Assembly (NCBI GenBank): GCA_033297205.1
Contig: MU859178.1
Span: 45,040 to 109,039, forward strand
Length of the DNA stretch: 64,000 nt
Direction: 5' to 3'
Origin: Pseudoneurospora amorphoporcata
Taxonomy: Eukaryota > Ascomycota > Sordariomycetes > Sordariales > Sordariaceae
Under the pieces are notes generated by a model. That model was given only the letters and a program-made list of their open reading frames with translations. It searched no databases and was not told the origin of the DNA. Of the stretch, positions 36,768 to 48,415 are shown one piece after another. Within the stretch, counting starts at the first letter, position 1. Each line of letters opens with the position of its first letter. Position numbers and translations under genes: made by a program.

Positions 36768-39700
36768 GAGGTTATCTCTTTGCACCTGTTCACAATGGAG
36801 TTTAAGGGTTGTTCGTGCTCCCTTTTTTACGAGGTTCATGTAAATTAGCATCACGTAATATCGGGAGCACCTCTTGCAGCATAGACTGGATTAAAAGTGG
36901 TTGTGCGTTTTCTTCACGTTTATCATTCATTCATTCATTCATTCATTCATTCAAATGGTCCCGGTCCTCCCAAGCGTTGATTGAGGGTTAATGGCCATGA
37001 CAAAGATCCAGAAGCTATTCGCAAAACGAAGTGATTCTGCTGGTACCAGTCCGTACGTTTATATGCAAATAGTGTTCCGTGTAATATCTTGTAGTAGCAT
37101 ACGTTAGTTGTAATTCAGCGACGAAAAGACCAAGGGTACGGTCGGAAGAAAATGAAATTGCGTTGTAATATCAAAGGACGAGATATTCTCCGCCCGGCGT
37201 CGCAGCTCCACTGTTCCAAGATGAGGACGGAGCAGCGGTCGACCCCGTTGCTTGGGAACACCCCGGTCGACGATCACGGCTCTTTGAAGATTTCTTTTTT
37301 TTCTTTCTTTTCTTCTTTTCCTATTTCAACAAAAAAACCGTATTTCATTGGCTCTGTTTCACACCTCCCCCGGTACAGTACTACACTACCAGGCCTATGT
37401 ACGTACCCCGGAGTTCTTCGTCGCATCAGCCTCCTTTCCTCGCTTCCATCGTACCGTATCGTATGGTGTTTCCCGGCCGCCGCTTTGTGGCATCATTCCC
37501 GTCGTTTCGTTGCCGCACCTAGCCGTTGTCAATATTGCGGTTTTGATATTGATCTAGGTAGGTGAGGTAGGGTTGTTTCGTTTCTTTGGAGGTTGCGCAT
37601 GCTTGTAGTGTACTTGCAGGTTGTTAGGTATAGTCTGGATACATGCTACAACGGGAGGTGCTAGACGGGGCGGTGGCCTGGAGAAGTATGGGAATGTTAC
37701 AGGAAGGTTGAAGTTGGAGGAGTAACTAACGGGTGTCTAAAGGCTACCCATGCGGAATCGCGAGGTTCTTGGTCGCGACAACTTGACAACCACCTATGAA
37801 CATGGCGAGAAGCTGCTCGCGCTGGTCGCGCTACTTCCACCTTCCACTGATATTCACACTCCTACACGAGGTTGTGGCTGACAAACCTTTCCGATGTTTG
37901 TTTTCTAGCGCGAACACGTTCAACGGTCTGTCAACGACGTATCAGCCAAACGTGTGACGGGATCAAATTGGGGTAAGCAATAGCTTGATTTGGTTTGCCT
38001 CATGTCTTCTTTTGGAAAGATGCGGTCGTCGTCTAAAATTCAAAGGCATTTTCGTGTACCACAGAAGCACTGAAAGACAAAGCGAGGAGAAGAATCGGGA
38101 AACAAAACTACGGTGATGAAGCCGGAAGATGCCAGGATTCCGTTGATTCAGTCCTGGTCTATTTGAAAGTCTCAAATCGACCTTTAGAGCAAGATAGCGT
38201 GGGTTGTCGATCCTGAACTTTCTCGGCTTGTACGCTTCTGTTTTCATTTCCTGCCGAGAAAAGGTGAAAGAAAGGCGCAATATACTTGCTATTTGCTGCA
38301 TGTTTCAACGTCAGAACTCCACTTACATTTGGATCTTCGTCTGATGTACTGGAGACATTAACCATTAACCAGCCGAATCCTGACAGCAATATGAGTTTGT
38401 CGTGTCTCGGATCAGTCATTCTTGCGTAGGGTTGATATGTGTGCAAAAGAACGTGCGTTCATGAAGGCCACCCAAAGTGGCAGATGAAGTTATTATCCTG
38501 CGATATGGAAGTTTCCTTCTTCGAGAGAACCATGAGCAATGTGCAAGAAAGCTTTCCAATCCAGCAGGTAGTGGGCACAGTCTCATCTTCATGGATGTAG
38601 TCTGCTTTCGGCTACATCAAACGGTTGCAGATGAACCCGGAAAGGAAACATGGGCACCAGTCCAGGTTGCTGAAGCAGATTTCTTAATCGTGCTGTTTAC
38701 CGTACCATAGCTCCCGTCCTCAAGAGTGGTCAAGATGATAACCGTGTCCTGAGTATTCTTGAGAGATCTCCGACTAAGAGGGCCGTGATATTGGCGAGAT
38801 CAGGACGTCAGAACATAGAGTCAGCTGCATTCAGGATCCAGATTGGCGCTGTGGGGTACCTTATTAGATGGAGCGAATGCAGGTACCCGTTCCCTAAGCT
38901 CCTCCTCAGCTCCTTCGTACGACAACATCATGGCTTTCTGCTTTCATATGCACAAAGTGACACTGTAGATGCAGAGTATGGTCTGGACCTCTCGCTAAGG
39001 TGCAGACCTGTAAGTCTTCAATAATACTACCTCCACAACATAAAGTTGAAGAGAATATTAGGGTAGATTAGATTAGATCACGTCCCGTCCCGTCCCGTTC
39101 TGTCCTGTTCTCCCGCTCCCGTTTTCAGCTGAAGACTTGATGGAGGTGATGACTACTACCTACTGGAACCATGGATCATTGCACTCGAAGCCCCAAGCTC
39201 CAAAGAGGGAACGATTCACAAATGGAAATTACTTGCCCGAAATCCACGAAAACAAAAAAACACCATCACGTATGAAGTGAAAGTGTGATGATCAACGCCA
39301 TGGGCTTATATGAGGCCTAACACGAGAAGGGCTTGATATACATATCAAAACAACACTTGCTCGGACCCGTCGCACTGCCCAGTCACTTGGCCCATTGTCT
39401 TACTACCACGCCATGGCGTTGACAGCTCTCCTTTCGTACACGTGGAGGACTCGGTGAGAGCTCGCGTAAACCTCACTTTTTCAGCTTACTACCTTGCTGT
39501 TCTCGTACTCAGCTTCAGCGGTGTCCCCCGTGAAAGTCAGAGCTGCTCGCTAAAGCTGCAGGTAGGCACCATGGGAGGAGATGATATGTTGTGGTAGAGT
39601 CCTCACATGCACGGAATTATTCTTTTTGTCGAGGGAGGGAGATTGGATGTTACTAATCTTTCCATTTTCGAGTCCGCAACGCTTCAGTGACCGGACGTTC

Positions 39701-39956
39701 AACGTGATGTGGCGTTTTGTGTTGATTCCAGACTGTACGCCGGTGAGCCCATTTCAATGTGTGCTTCCGAGAAGCTTGTAGAATATATCTCGGATTGCTT
39801 GCTTCAGATTATGACCTCTCCAGCGCCTTGATAATCATATAAGGCGGCCAGCCGGCTTCATCAACCTGCCTTTTGTTGCTCAATATCCGCAGTCCTTTCC
39901 CCAGCCGCACTCTAACCATACCGAGGACTTCCCCCGGCATCCATCTTGTCCTCACT
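36768..39956. other. Intergenic region between the eIF3a and WSC genes
   Basis: No supported gene. An ATTC microsatellite lies at 36923-36953 and a T/C-rich stretch at 37290-37330. A TATAAGG word at about 39837, 120 bp before the next ATG, is a plausible TATA box for the WSC gene. Other frames are short. Confidence 0.45.
36923..36953. repeat. ATTC tetranucleotide microsatellite
   Basis: About seven perfect copies of a TCAT/ATTC tetranucleotide, about 155 nt after the eIF3a stop codon and probably in its 3' untranslated region. Confidence 0.9.
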
Positions 39957-41802
39957 ATGGCTTCCCTCACCCTCAAAGCTGCAGCCTTAGCAGCCCTCGC
40001 CCTAGTCCCCAGGCTGGGTGTCCGCGCAACAACCATCGAACGTCCCCCTTGCCTAGACCCCTTCCAACCCTTCATCTACTCGGGCTGCTACGCCGACACC
40101 GGCAACCCGCACGCTCTCAGCCTGCGCAGCCAGCTCGATCAGCAGAACATGACCATCGAGAAATGCGTCTCCGTCTGCAAGGGCAACGGCTTCCGCTACG
40201 CCGGGCTGGAGTACTACGGCGTGTGCTACTGCGGCAACACCGTCAACGGCCAGCAACTCGCCGAGGCCAGTTGCAACTACCCTTGCACCAGCAACTCCTC
40301 GCAGGTTTGTGGAGGGACGGATATCATCTCCATCTACCAGGATCCCACTTTCTTGCCGGTTGATGAGGTCACCGTCGCGGATTATGATCACCTGGGATGC
40401 TGGACTGATGATTCCGAGTACGGAAAGGCGCTGGCTTATCCCCAGGATCAGCTTGATGGGTCGACTTTGACAACCGAGAAATGCTTGGAAGCTTGCCGGG
40501 AGGGCGGATATCCGCTTGCTGGGGCTGAATTTGGCGGTAAGTGCTATTCTTTTGACGTCCTGTGAACGAGAGCACCGGATTCTAACTTCTTATCTCCTAG
40601 GCGAGTGTTGGTGCGGTGTTGTCATAGGCAACGGGACCTTCTCCGCCCCTGATACTGAATGCGACATTCCTTGCAACGGGAAGTCCACGCAGACCTGCGG
40701 CGGACGTGCTCGTCTCAACCTCTACGTCGCCAACGAACTTCAGTCCCTCGAGCCCTGTGGCTACGTGCCACCTCCCCCAGGAAGCAGCAGCACATCCTCA
40801 TCATCGACGACTTCAGTCGCTTCTTCCTCATCTACCCTCGACGTAACCACCTCGACAACGACAACTTCTGATATACCCTCTTCCAATACTGCTTCTTATA
40901 CCCTCAGCTCAACCACCACCACTTCCACTTCTACCACTCTGGCCACCACCACCTCACTACCCCGTACCACCACTTCCACAACCGTCTCTACCACAACCAC
41001 CTCCTCCATCTGCAAAGAAACCGTCACCCTCCCACCCACCTGCGAGTACAAATGCGGTAAATGGTGTTCCTCCCCCTTGCCCGACTGGGACTCCCCGCAG
41101 TCCTGCTTCACCAGCCACGCCAACTGCTTCCTCCAAGTATCCGCCTGTTTCAAGCAGGCCGGGTGGCCCGGCGCGCTCGAGTGCTTCGGTTTTGCCGAGT
41201 GGTGTTCCGCTCTAAGCACCTACTGCAAAGGCTCCGGCAGACCAGGAGGCATCTGCTCCAAGAAGGATTTCTGGGATCATAAACCGCCCTCGGGCCCCCG
41301 ATCTGGTGTACCCACGACGACGGTGATCACGGTTCCTTGTTTGCCTATTAACACTGGCATGCCACCAACAGCTACTTCCACCAAACCGGCTACAAGCACC
41401 AGCACGCAATGCCCAATCCCCACCTCGACCTCCCTCTGCAACCCCCCAAAGAACAACAAACCCCCCGTGGGCGGAATTCCTCTGCCCGTGGTAACCTGCA
41501 ACGACCTCCTCCCCTCCTTCAACTCGGGTCACCCCTTCAAGCTCTACACAGATTCGGATTCTTCCAAGTGCAAATCGTACGCTCGCTCGTCGTTCTCAAC
41601 GGCTTGCCTGGACGCGTGCCAGGAGCAGTACGAGGATTGCGTGGATGTGTACGCCAAGGGGTGCAAAGAGGGGAAGTACAAGGAGGATTCGTATGTCGGG
41701 GCGGTGATCAAGTGTAAGGAACAGTATGCGGATTGTTGGTTGGCTAATTGGGGGGTCAGTGCGGAGAAGAAGTGTAAGGTTTGGGGGACGGGGCCTTGGT
41801 AG
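39957..41802 (+). CDS. Secreted protein with two WSC domains and a Cys-rich tail, 593 aa
   Basis: Exons 39957-40536 and 40601-41802. The 64-nt intron (GTAAGT, TCTAACT, CTAG) interrupts FG-GECWCG of the second WSC domain. A signal peptide is clear (MASLTLKAAALAALALVPRLGVRA). WSC domain 1 (about 37-127) and WSC domain 2 (about 143-240) each have the eight-Cys pattern (GCY/GCW...C..C...CYCG/CWCG...C...C). A Ser/Thr-rich, probably O-mannosylated linker follows (about 258-355). The C-terminal half has many further cysteines and Thr/Pro-rich spacers. WSC domains bind carbohydrate, in yeast wall-stress sensors and in secreted fungal enzymes. No membrane anchor, GPI signal or catalytic domain is visible, so a wall-associated or secreted binding protein is inferred. 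The Cys-rich tail does not match a family I know. Confidence 0.9.
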
Positions 41803-42356
41803 ATGTGTGCGGGTTTGATGTGAAAAGAGGGAGCGAAGGGGTGCTCAAGAGACAGACGGTGTTGATGTTCTCTGAACATGGGAGAGGAAGACGGTGAGCT
41901 GAGATGCAAGTTCTTCGATTATCAGATCCGTGATGTCGTATGAGTGTGTACTTTATTGCTGTTCTGTATAACTGACATACATGGTTGATTTGAACATTCG
42001 CTATCATGTAGCAACGGGAAATCTGGACTGATGAGACATCAGTATGAGAAGTCTGGAGGTAACAAGGCTGGCTCTTGGTACCTCATATGCCCATGCTGTT
42101 CAACAATAGCACTTGAACGTACAGGACAGTGACTAACCAGACGCACGTGAAGTTTGAATGGGCCTTTTATTCAACTCGAGGAACACGTTGTGCTCTTCTT
42201 GTTGCCCCTTGGAACGAATCCAACCCTCCCATATGGTTCAAAATATGATGTGTAAAATTTCAACCCGAACGCCCTCGCTAATGCAATTTTGTGTATTTTC
42301 TGACCAAAGACGGGGTCGCCCCCGATTATCCCATGATGGGTTTTGTAGGTTTCCTT
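41803..42356. other. Convergent 3' region between the WSC gene and rpb6
   Basis: This 554-bp stretch holds the two convergent 3' ends. No coding or RNA signature is seen. Confidence 0.45.
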
Positions 42357-43081
42357 TTACTGCAGGAGCTCCTCGCAGGTCCAGTCCTCGTAGCTACACA
42401 GTGGCGTTAGCAAAAACCGTCCCAGCCAGGTGCTGAGGAATGAAGAAGTGACTTACAATCCATCAGGCATGTAACGACGGACGATAAGAGGAATCTTCTT
42501 CTCGCGCAGCTCCTTGATGGCAATCTGAAGAGGATCCGTCTCGCCCTCGAGGTCAACTAGCACTGGCGCGTTCATGCTACAAAGAGGAATTCCTCGTCAG
42601 CCGAAGTCCGTCCCTACAGTCTTCCAAGCTCCACCGATTCGGAAACCCACCTGATCTGAAGAGCGCGTGTGCCGAGGATACGAGCCTTCTCGTACTTGGT
42701 CATGTAAGGTGTCGTCTGACGCTGGTCGTTGGGGATCTTCTTGTCCTTATGGGATTTCTCATTGCCCTTGCCAGCATTGGCGGCCGCATTAGGGTCACCC
42801 GACGTGACAACGTTGTTATCGTTTTCGGCCTCATCGACTTCGTCGCCGGGTCTGCCCGCTAGGTCGTCGTCCGCAGGCTCGGGTTCGGGCTCGTAGTACT
42901 CATCCGGGTCCTCCTCGAAGGCGGGCTCGTCGCTGGCGGCTACGTGTTAGCATCTCTTTCTCCGCGCATGAGTTGCAGTATTGTGGATGTGTAGAGGTTT
43001 ATGCCAGGGACTGGGTAGGTGGCGTTGGGAAACCTACATAGGCTCGCGATCATCGTCACCATGGTCACCGTAGTCCGACAT
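42357..43081 (-). CDS. rpb6: RNA polymerases I, II and III shared subunit RPB6 (ABC23), 160 aa
   Basis: Exons (minus strand): 43081-43038, 42932-42651, 42576-42457 and 42393-42357. Introns are 105, 74 and 63 nt, with GTAGGT, GTGGGT and GTAAGT donors. The N-terminus is acidic (MSDYGDHGDDD...). The conserved C-terminal core (about 90-160) reads QTTPYMTKYEKARILGTRALQISMNAP, then VDLEGETDPLQIAIKEL, KKIPLIVRRYMPDG and FYEDWTCEEL. This is near-identical in pattern to yeast Rpo26. RPB6 sits at the clamp base in all three polymerases. For exon 2, the in-frame acceptor is CAG at 42935-42933. A TAG acceptor seven bases upstream sits closer to the GCTAAC branch but would shift the frame. The ATG lies 566 bp from the divergent TFIIIA-like gene. 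Confidence 0.95.
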
Positions 43082-43647
43082 TTTGGCTGTGTTTGTGTTG
43101 GAAGTTGATTGATGTTGAAGAAAAAGAAAGAAAAAAACAAAAAGGTATGGGCTGCAGCTGCACAAGTATGTGGGCAAAACAGTATCACCCAAGACGCCTG
43201 GATGTCGCAGACTGGACGTGTTTGCCGACCGTGACCGTGAATGCGCTGGGTGGTGAGGGAAGGCGGCGAAGGGCTGACAATAGGACGACAGAAAATTCGA
43301 GTGGGGCTGGTACTTATGCAAGGCTGAACCGCGCCAAGACCTGGAGGTGGGGCCAATGGGGCATCGAGTCCATCCTTCTGTTACAGGCTCCTTGTAAACT
43401 TGCCTGCCGCCTGCGGAAAACGTCAGATAAACTTTTTGAAGCGGCAGGGACACCCACCCCGGACGAAAAGTCCAATCGGCAGGTGCATTGCAAAGACCCC
43501 GTCACATCCACAATTTCCAATTCAAGCGAATTCCCCCAAAGCTCGGAGCTCTCTCTCCAATGTTGGAGCTTCCACCTCGGAGCTTTCAACAAAGTCCAGG
43601 CAGGGTAGCAGGCCACGGCGACCAGTGCTGCTACTCCAGGCCCCGAA
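43082..43647. promoter_or_regulatory. Bidirectional promoter region, rpb6 / TFIIIA-like
   Basis: 566 bp separate two divergent start codons. The region must hold both promoters unless the leaders overlap. I see no clear TATA box. A T/C-rich run (minus strand, 43110-43140) precedes rpb6. Confidence 0.55.
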
Positions 43648-45480
43648 ATGAAGCGGAAACAGGACGACGAGGGCCCTGATGGCCATGACGGCTCCGACCA
43701 TGCTCAAGTCCAGTCGTCCAAGAAGAAAAGAGCTACTGATTGGGTCCAGCAGCAAAAGAAGGAACACTCCCGGGAGGAACAGCTAGAGGCACCGGCCTCG
43801 ACCTCGCAGTCGCAATCATCAGCCGGTGCAGAGGCGGCAGCTGATGGCAACGGCAACGACAGCCCCGAACTCGACCCTGACTCGGCCTCGGTCGCCTCGG
43901 TCGCCAACACCTCCCTTACCCACGCCGGCCCGACGATTACGGTAGCAGCAACTAGTATCAACACTACCACGACTCGTGCTTCGCGCCGCTTCCCCTCCGA
44001 CCTCAAGACCATCAGGTGCACATTCGCCAGTTGCACCAAGACCTTCAACCGGCCTGCTCGTCTTGCAGCCCACCTCCGATCCCACACAAACGATCGCCCG
44101 TTCAAGTGCCCCTACGATGACTGCGACAAAGACTATCTCGAAGAAAAGCACCTGTCCCAGCACATCAAGGGTTCCCATACCAACGATCGAAAGTACAATT
44201 GTCCCGAGCCCGGTTGCGGAAAGTCCTTCGTGACCAATACTCGACTTCGCCGCCATGCTCTCGTCCACGAGGGCGCCGACCGCTACCGCTGCCGCGGATA
44301 TGGAGACTGTATCCAGAGCTTCCGAAAGCACCAGACCCTCCAGAGACACATCCGAACCGCCCATCTAGGCCAGTCGGCGTACCCATGCGGTAACGACGGA
44401 TGTGACGCCGGCTTCGACACTGCAACTGCCTTGAGAAGGCACGTAGAGCGCGAGCACGGTGATCTCAAGTTTTGGTGCGAAGAATGCAACGCCGACGCAG
44501 AGGGTGACGACAGTGGGGGCCGCCGTGTCGGATTTACCACTATGCTGCTGCTTCAAGCTCACATGAAGAAGGAGCACAACAACTGCGCCTTCTGCGGTGT
44601 CAGATGCGGTACGCAAAACGACATGATGCGCCACGTCGAGCTCTACCACTCGGCCAAGACGGTCGAAGATCGAAAGACCATTGCCTGTACATGGGAGGGC
44701 TGTGACAAGAAGTTCACGCGTGTCTCTAACCTCAACACTCACATCAAGTCTGCCCATGAGGGTCACCGCTTCATCTGTGGACAGACCGATACCTACGATG
44801 CAAAGGTCCCGGAGATTGCAGACTGGAATTTTGCGGAAGAGGGCTGTGGTCAGGGATTTACAACTAGGGTGAAGCTGGAGGAGCATGTTCTTCATGTGCA
44901 TCTTGGGAAGAAGCGTCCACCCAAGCTGTATCCCGTCCCTTCCATGGTTGCACAAGCTCAGCAAGCTCAACACGCTTTGCTAGACAGTCGTGACCTTGCT
45001 TGCCCCGTGTACGGATGCGCCGCTCGCTTCATCCGTCATGCTGATCTGGATAGACATATCCAGAACGATCATGGTAACAATGGTATCAAAGAAGAGCAGC
45101 TGCAGCTTGTGCAACTGCCCCAATTGCACACGGGCGAGGAACAGGCAGCCATGGTACCATTCTCGAGTGCTACCAACTTGGACGTCGACGAGTTGGGATA
45201 TGCTATCGATCCTAGTCTTGAACCCCAACTTCAGCAAGGAGATGTCCACTCTGCATTCACCACCGCTGGCGCTGCCCCTCCCCCTCAGATTGAACAATTC
45301 CCGAATGTCCCAGTTAGCGACGGCGGAAGTCTCGGCGCTGTGCCAATCTGGCTTGGTGATCATGGAGACCCGGTCTCACTCCGACACCACTCGCCTGTCT
45401 TCGAAGACTGGGCTGCCGACATGCAGCTGTTAATGGGCCAGGATGCTGAGGGTTCGGACCTGCCGCTTGCCAGAGCGTAG
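43648..45480 (+). CDS. TFIIIA-like C2H2 zinc-finger protein, 610 aa
   Basis: A single exon. The N-terminus (1-120) is low complexity and Ser/Thr-rich. About ten C2H2 fingers follow from about residue 127 to 475. Fingers 1-3 are tightly linked, with HTNDRP/HTNDRK linkers (CTFASC...HLRSH; CPYDDC...HIKGSH; CPEPGC...HALVH). Fingers 4-8 follow (for example CGNDGC...HVEREH, CAFCGVRC...HVELYH and CTWEGC...HIKSAH). Finger 9 has a long Cys-Cys loop, and finger 10 (CPVYGC...HIQNDH) is separated by a spacer, as in fungal TFIIIA. The C-terminus is acidic. TFIIIA binds the internal control region of 5S rRNA genes and recruits TFIIIC/TFIIIB. That role is inferred from the finger number and spacing. A different multi-finger regulator is the main alternative. 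Confidence 0.85.
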   Translation: MKRKQDDEGPDGHDGSDHAQVQSSKKKRATDWVQQQKKEHSREEQLEAPASTSQSQSSAGAEAAADGNGNDSPELDPDSASVASVANTSLTHAGPTITVAATSINTTTTRASRRFPSDLKTIRCTFASCTKTFNRPARLAAHLRSHTNDRPFKCPYDDCDKDYLEEKHLSQHIKGSHTNDRKYNCPEPGCGKSFVTNTRLRRHALVHEGADRYRCRGYGDCIQSFRKHQTLQRHIRTAHLGQSAYPCGNDGCDAGFDTATALRRHVEREHGDLKFWCEECNADAEGDDSGGRRVGFTTMLLLQAHMKKEHNNCAFCGVRCGTQNDMMRHVELYHSAKTVEDRKTIACTWEGCDKKFTRVSNLNTHIKSAHEGHRFICGQTDTYDAKVPEIADWNFAEEGCGQGFTTRVKLEEHVLHVHLGKKRPPKLYPVPSMVAQAQQAQHALLDSRDLACPVYGCAARFIRHADLDRHIQNDHGNNGIKEEQLQLVQLPQLHTGEEQAAMVPFSSATNLDVDELGYAIDPSLEPQLQQGDVHSAFTTAGAAPPPQIEQFPNVPVSDGGSLGAVPIWLGDHGDPVSLRHHSPVFEDWAADMQLLMGQDAEGSDLPLARA

Positions 45481-46001
45481 GACACATGGCGAGAACAGTA
45501 AATGGTTTACAACGAGGAGTTATGTTGCCGCAAAGGAAAACAAGATGGAGATAGATGGGAAGGTTCACGGAAGTATTGATACCCTTTTTGTTATGTGGCT
45601 TTGACAGTGAGTAAATAGACATCATGGACGAATGAATATGGCTTATGGCTACGGCGTTTGAACGGAATAGAAATTCAATACAATACAGTTCATGGTCAAT
45701 TTGCCTTGCTCCCAGCAAGATCATCGTGTTCCCTTGATCATCCGCGAAGCACTTGGTAGTTCTTATCGTTTCGTCATTTCTCTCGTCCCTCTAAATCTTT
45801 CCCTTTCCCTGTGATTTCCCTCTTCACGTTTCCCGACCCTTCAAAACTCGTCACGGTTGGTTTCCCGACACATCCACACTGCCCAGAAAGTTCTCAGCAA
45901 CTGCTTAATCGAGCAGCCCCATTGATTGACGTGAATAACATGACCGCAAAATGCAACAATGTCAAAAGCAAAAATACGTATCCTCTGCGAACCCCTACTA
46001 T
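45481..46001. other. Convergent 3' region between the TFIIIA-like and PFS2 genes
   Basis: 521 bp between two stop codons on opposite strands. No coding signal is seen. Confidence 0.45.
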
Positions 46002-48415
46002 CTATCTTATACGCGTATAATTGCCCTTGCTCTGCTCCATCTTCAAACTCTCCTCCTGGCTAGGCAGCGGCGCGCGTCTCCTGCCCGACGAGTCATACTG
46101 GTCGTTACCACCGTCCGCGTGAGTCACTCCTCCCGGAATCACAACACCACCGGGAATGGGCGGCAGAGGCGCGAACCCAGGAGGGGGCATAGGGAAGCCC
46201 GCCGCGCCCGGCGGAGGGATAAGGCCAGGAGGCAGGATGCCAGGAGGGGGCATCGGTGCGCCAGCTGAGCCTGGCGGCGGCGGCGGTTGGATTCCGTGCT
46301 TCTTCATCATCTCGGCGATCGCGCTCAGGTCGGCCGCATTTTTCATGTCAAAGCCCGGAAGGTGCGGCGGGACGACACCAGCGGGGAGACCGGGCATGCC
46401 GGGGATAGAAAATGGGAGAGGAGGCGGCACACCAGCGGCACCGCCGACTCCGGGGATGATGGGTGCTGGCGGCAGAACACCGCCGCCAGGAACTTGCTGG
46501 AGAGGAAGGCCGGGAATGCTGGGGAAGGAAAGGCCGGGCATCATTCCACCGCCGCCGACGGCGGGCTGTCCCTTGATGGGCATCTTCTGGTCCACCAGGC
46601 CGTCCATCTCGTCTTCCAGCTCCTGCTCCTCCTCGACTTGTCGCATGTGACGGCCGCCGCGGCGGTCCCAGGTGCCTTGGGCTTCGGCTGCTGCTTCACC
46701 AATGTGGTACCGGTCGTTGAAGGACTCGGGAGCTTCGCCAGGTCTGGCGCGGGACCAGAAACGGGTGATGCGATCGTTGGAGCCCGAGGCAAGGATGTGG
46801 CCGAGCGGGTGCCAGTCGAGCGACCAGATGGCGAAGTCGTGGGCATAAGGGATTCTGTGGGCTGGGTAGATGGGTTGGGCAGGTGCGGAGGAAGGGTCGG
46901 CGCTGTCGTAAACTGCCGAAATTGGCATGACCGAGCCGTCGGGTGCAGTGTTCGGCTCGTCCAGTAGGTAGTGGAATAGCGAGCCGTCGTTGCCGCCGGT
47001 GCTTAGGAGGTTGGAGTGGACTGGGTGCCACGTCAAGGTCGAAATGTCCTTTTCGTGGCCCCTGAGGAGAGCGATGTCCCGCATCATTCGGAGGTCAAAA
47101 ACGCGAGCTGTTTGGTCTCTAGCCGAGGTTGCTAGGCAGTTTCCTTGCACTCTCTCGAAGAGGGTTTTGGTGATGGTGTTCTTGTGCCCATGAAGCGTTG
47201 TCAGGCATCTACCTGTCCTAGGATCCCACAGCTTGACCAAATGATCTTTCGAACCAGAGACAATCAGGCCTCTACTGGGATGCCAGTCGCAACTTTTGGC
47301 GTCCCAGCCATGTCCTGTCAAGGTCATATCCGTCGAGCCGCCAGCAAAGTCAAAGACTTTAAGTGTCTGATCATCTGAAGCCGTGACGAATTTGGTGTCG
47401 TTGGGGCTGAAGGCAAGGTCGCGGATGGGGTCTGTATGGCCCCTAATGCTCTCGACATTGTTGAAGTTTGGCTGCCAATACTTGATGATACCGTCGTGGT
47501 CCGCAGAAACGAGCCAGTCGTCGCTGTGTGAGTATACTAGGGCACGAATGGCAGAATCGTGGGCTTGCATGATCGTTTCGAAGTTGAATCCTGTGCCGTT
47601 CCAGAGCGTGAACTCTCCACTGCTACTAGCAGTCAACAGCCTTCGTCCCTCTGGCGTCCATCGTACGACATTGATAGGGTGCTTGATTTTGTTGAGGGAA
47701 GAGTGAAGATGCCGTGATGGTACGGAGTCTGCTGGGTTGGTGACTCGGGCGCATGGTGGTAGAATCTATATCAGGATTTAGCATGGATCAGGGCGATTCA
47801 TGTCTTGCATTTGTCCTCACATCAACAATATAACTCGGGCTGGGCCTTTCAACCTCTCCAGTATATGATCCCCGGTATCTCGGTTGCCTGTGGCGCATAT
47901 AGTGAACTACTGAAGCACCATAGTCGGTGACGGGACCTGAGTCTGGGGTTAGTTTCTTCATTGTCGAACGGGTTGTGAATGACAGGTGCTATCGAGCTGG
48001 GTGAGGGAAAGAATGCCACGGGGCAGCCGCGGATGGTGATGTGAGACGATGGCGGCGGTGATTAGGAACGGAGGGTGAACGAGAAGTGAGAATCAAGTGA
48101 GGAGGGCGCGTGTCAACGTTGGTTGAGTGTATTGTCGTCGGTGATGTCCAGGCCATGGTCAGCAACAAAAGCTACGCCATCACGGAGCAAACGGATAACT
48201 ATTGTCACCTGGGGACGCCGTCATGATCGATGGACAGAATATTGTGATGAATGCCGCCTGGCAACATGGACTGTGTACACGGTATATTCGCTAGAGGTAG
48301 AGTTTGGTCGTATCCGAAGCATGAACTTACGTCTGCCTCTATTGCGGGGCGGGCCATCGTGCCCTCCTCCCCCTCCATAGCCCTTGTCATGATCTCCCCT
48401 GTGCTCGTATGACAT
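46002..48415 (-). CDS. paa-1: Polyadenylation factor PFS2/WDR33-type WD40 protein, 654 aa
   Basis: Exons (minus strand): 48415-48331, 47936-47821 and 47765-46002. Introns are 394 nt (GTAAGT, CTAACCCC, CAG) and 55 nt (GTGAGG to ATAG). The joins restore the highly conserved stretch RGRRPVTDYGASVVHYMRHRQPRYRGSYTGE, then PSYIVD-ILPP. Seven WD40 repeats span about residues 100-405 (for example IMQAHDSAIRALVYS, IRGHTDPIRDLAFSP, LTGHGWDAKSCDWHP, LHGHKNTITKTLF). A long Pro/Gly-rich tail (about 445-654) follows, broken by one helical element (DLSAIAEMMKKHGIQ). PFS2 and WDR33 belong to the cleavage and polyadenylation factor and help recognise AAUAAA. The start MSYEHRG was chosen by family similarity. 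The frame is open 51 codons further upstream. Confidence 0.93.

Noticed and set aside
33543..36854. Two long minus-strand open frames (538 and 551 codons)
   Set aside because: They lie exactly opposite the eIF3a coding sequence, have low-complexity Leu/Gly/Ala-rich translations and no domains. They are explained by codon bias in the real gene.
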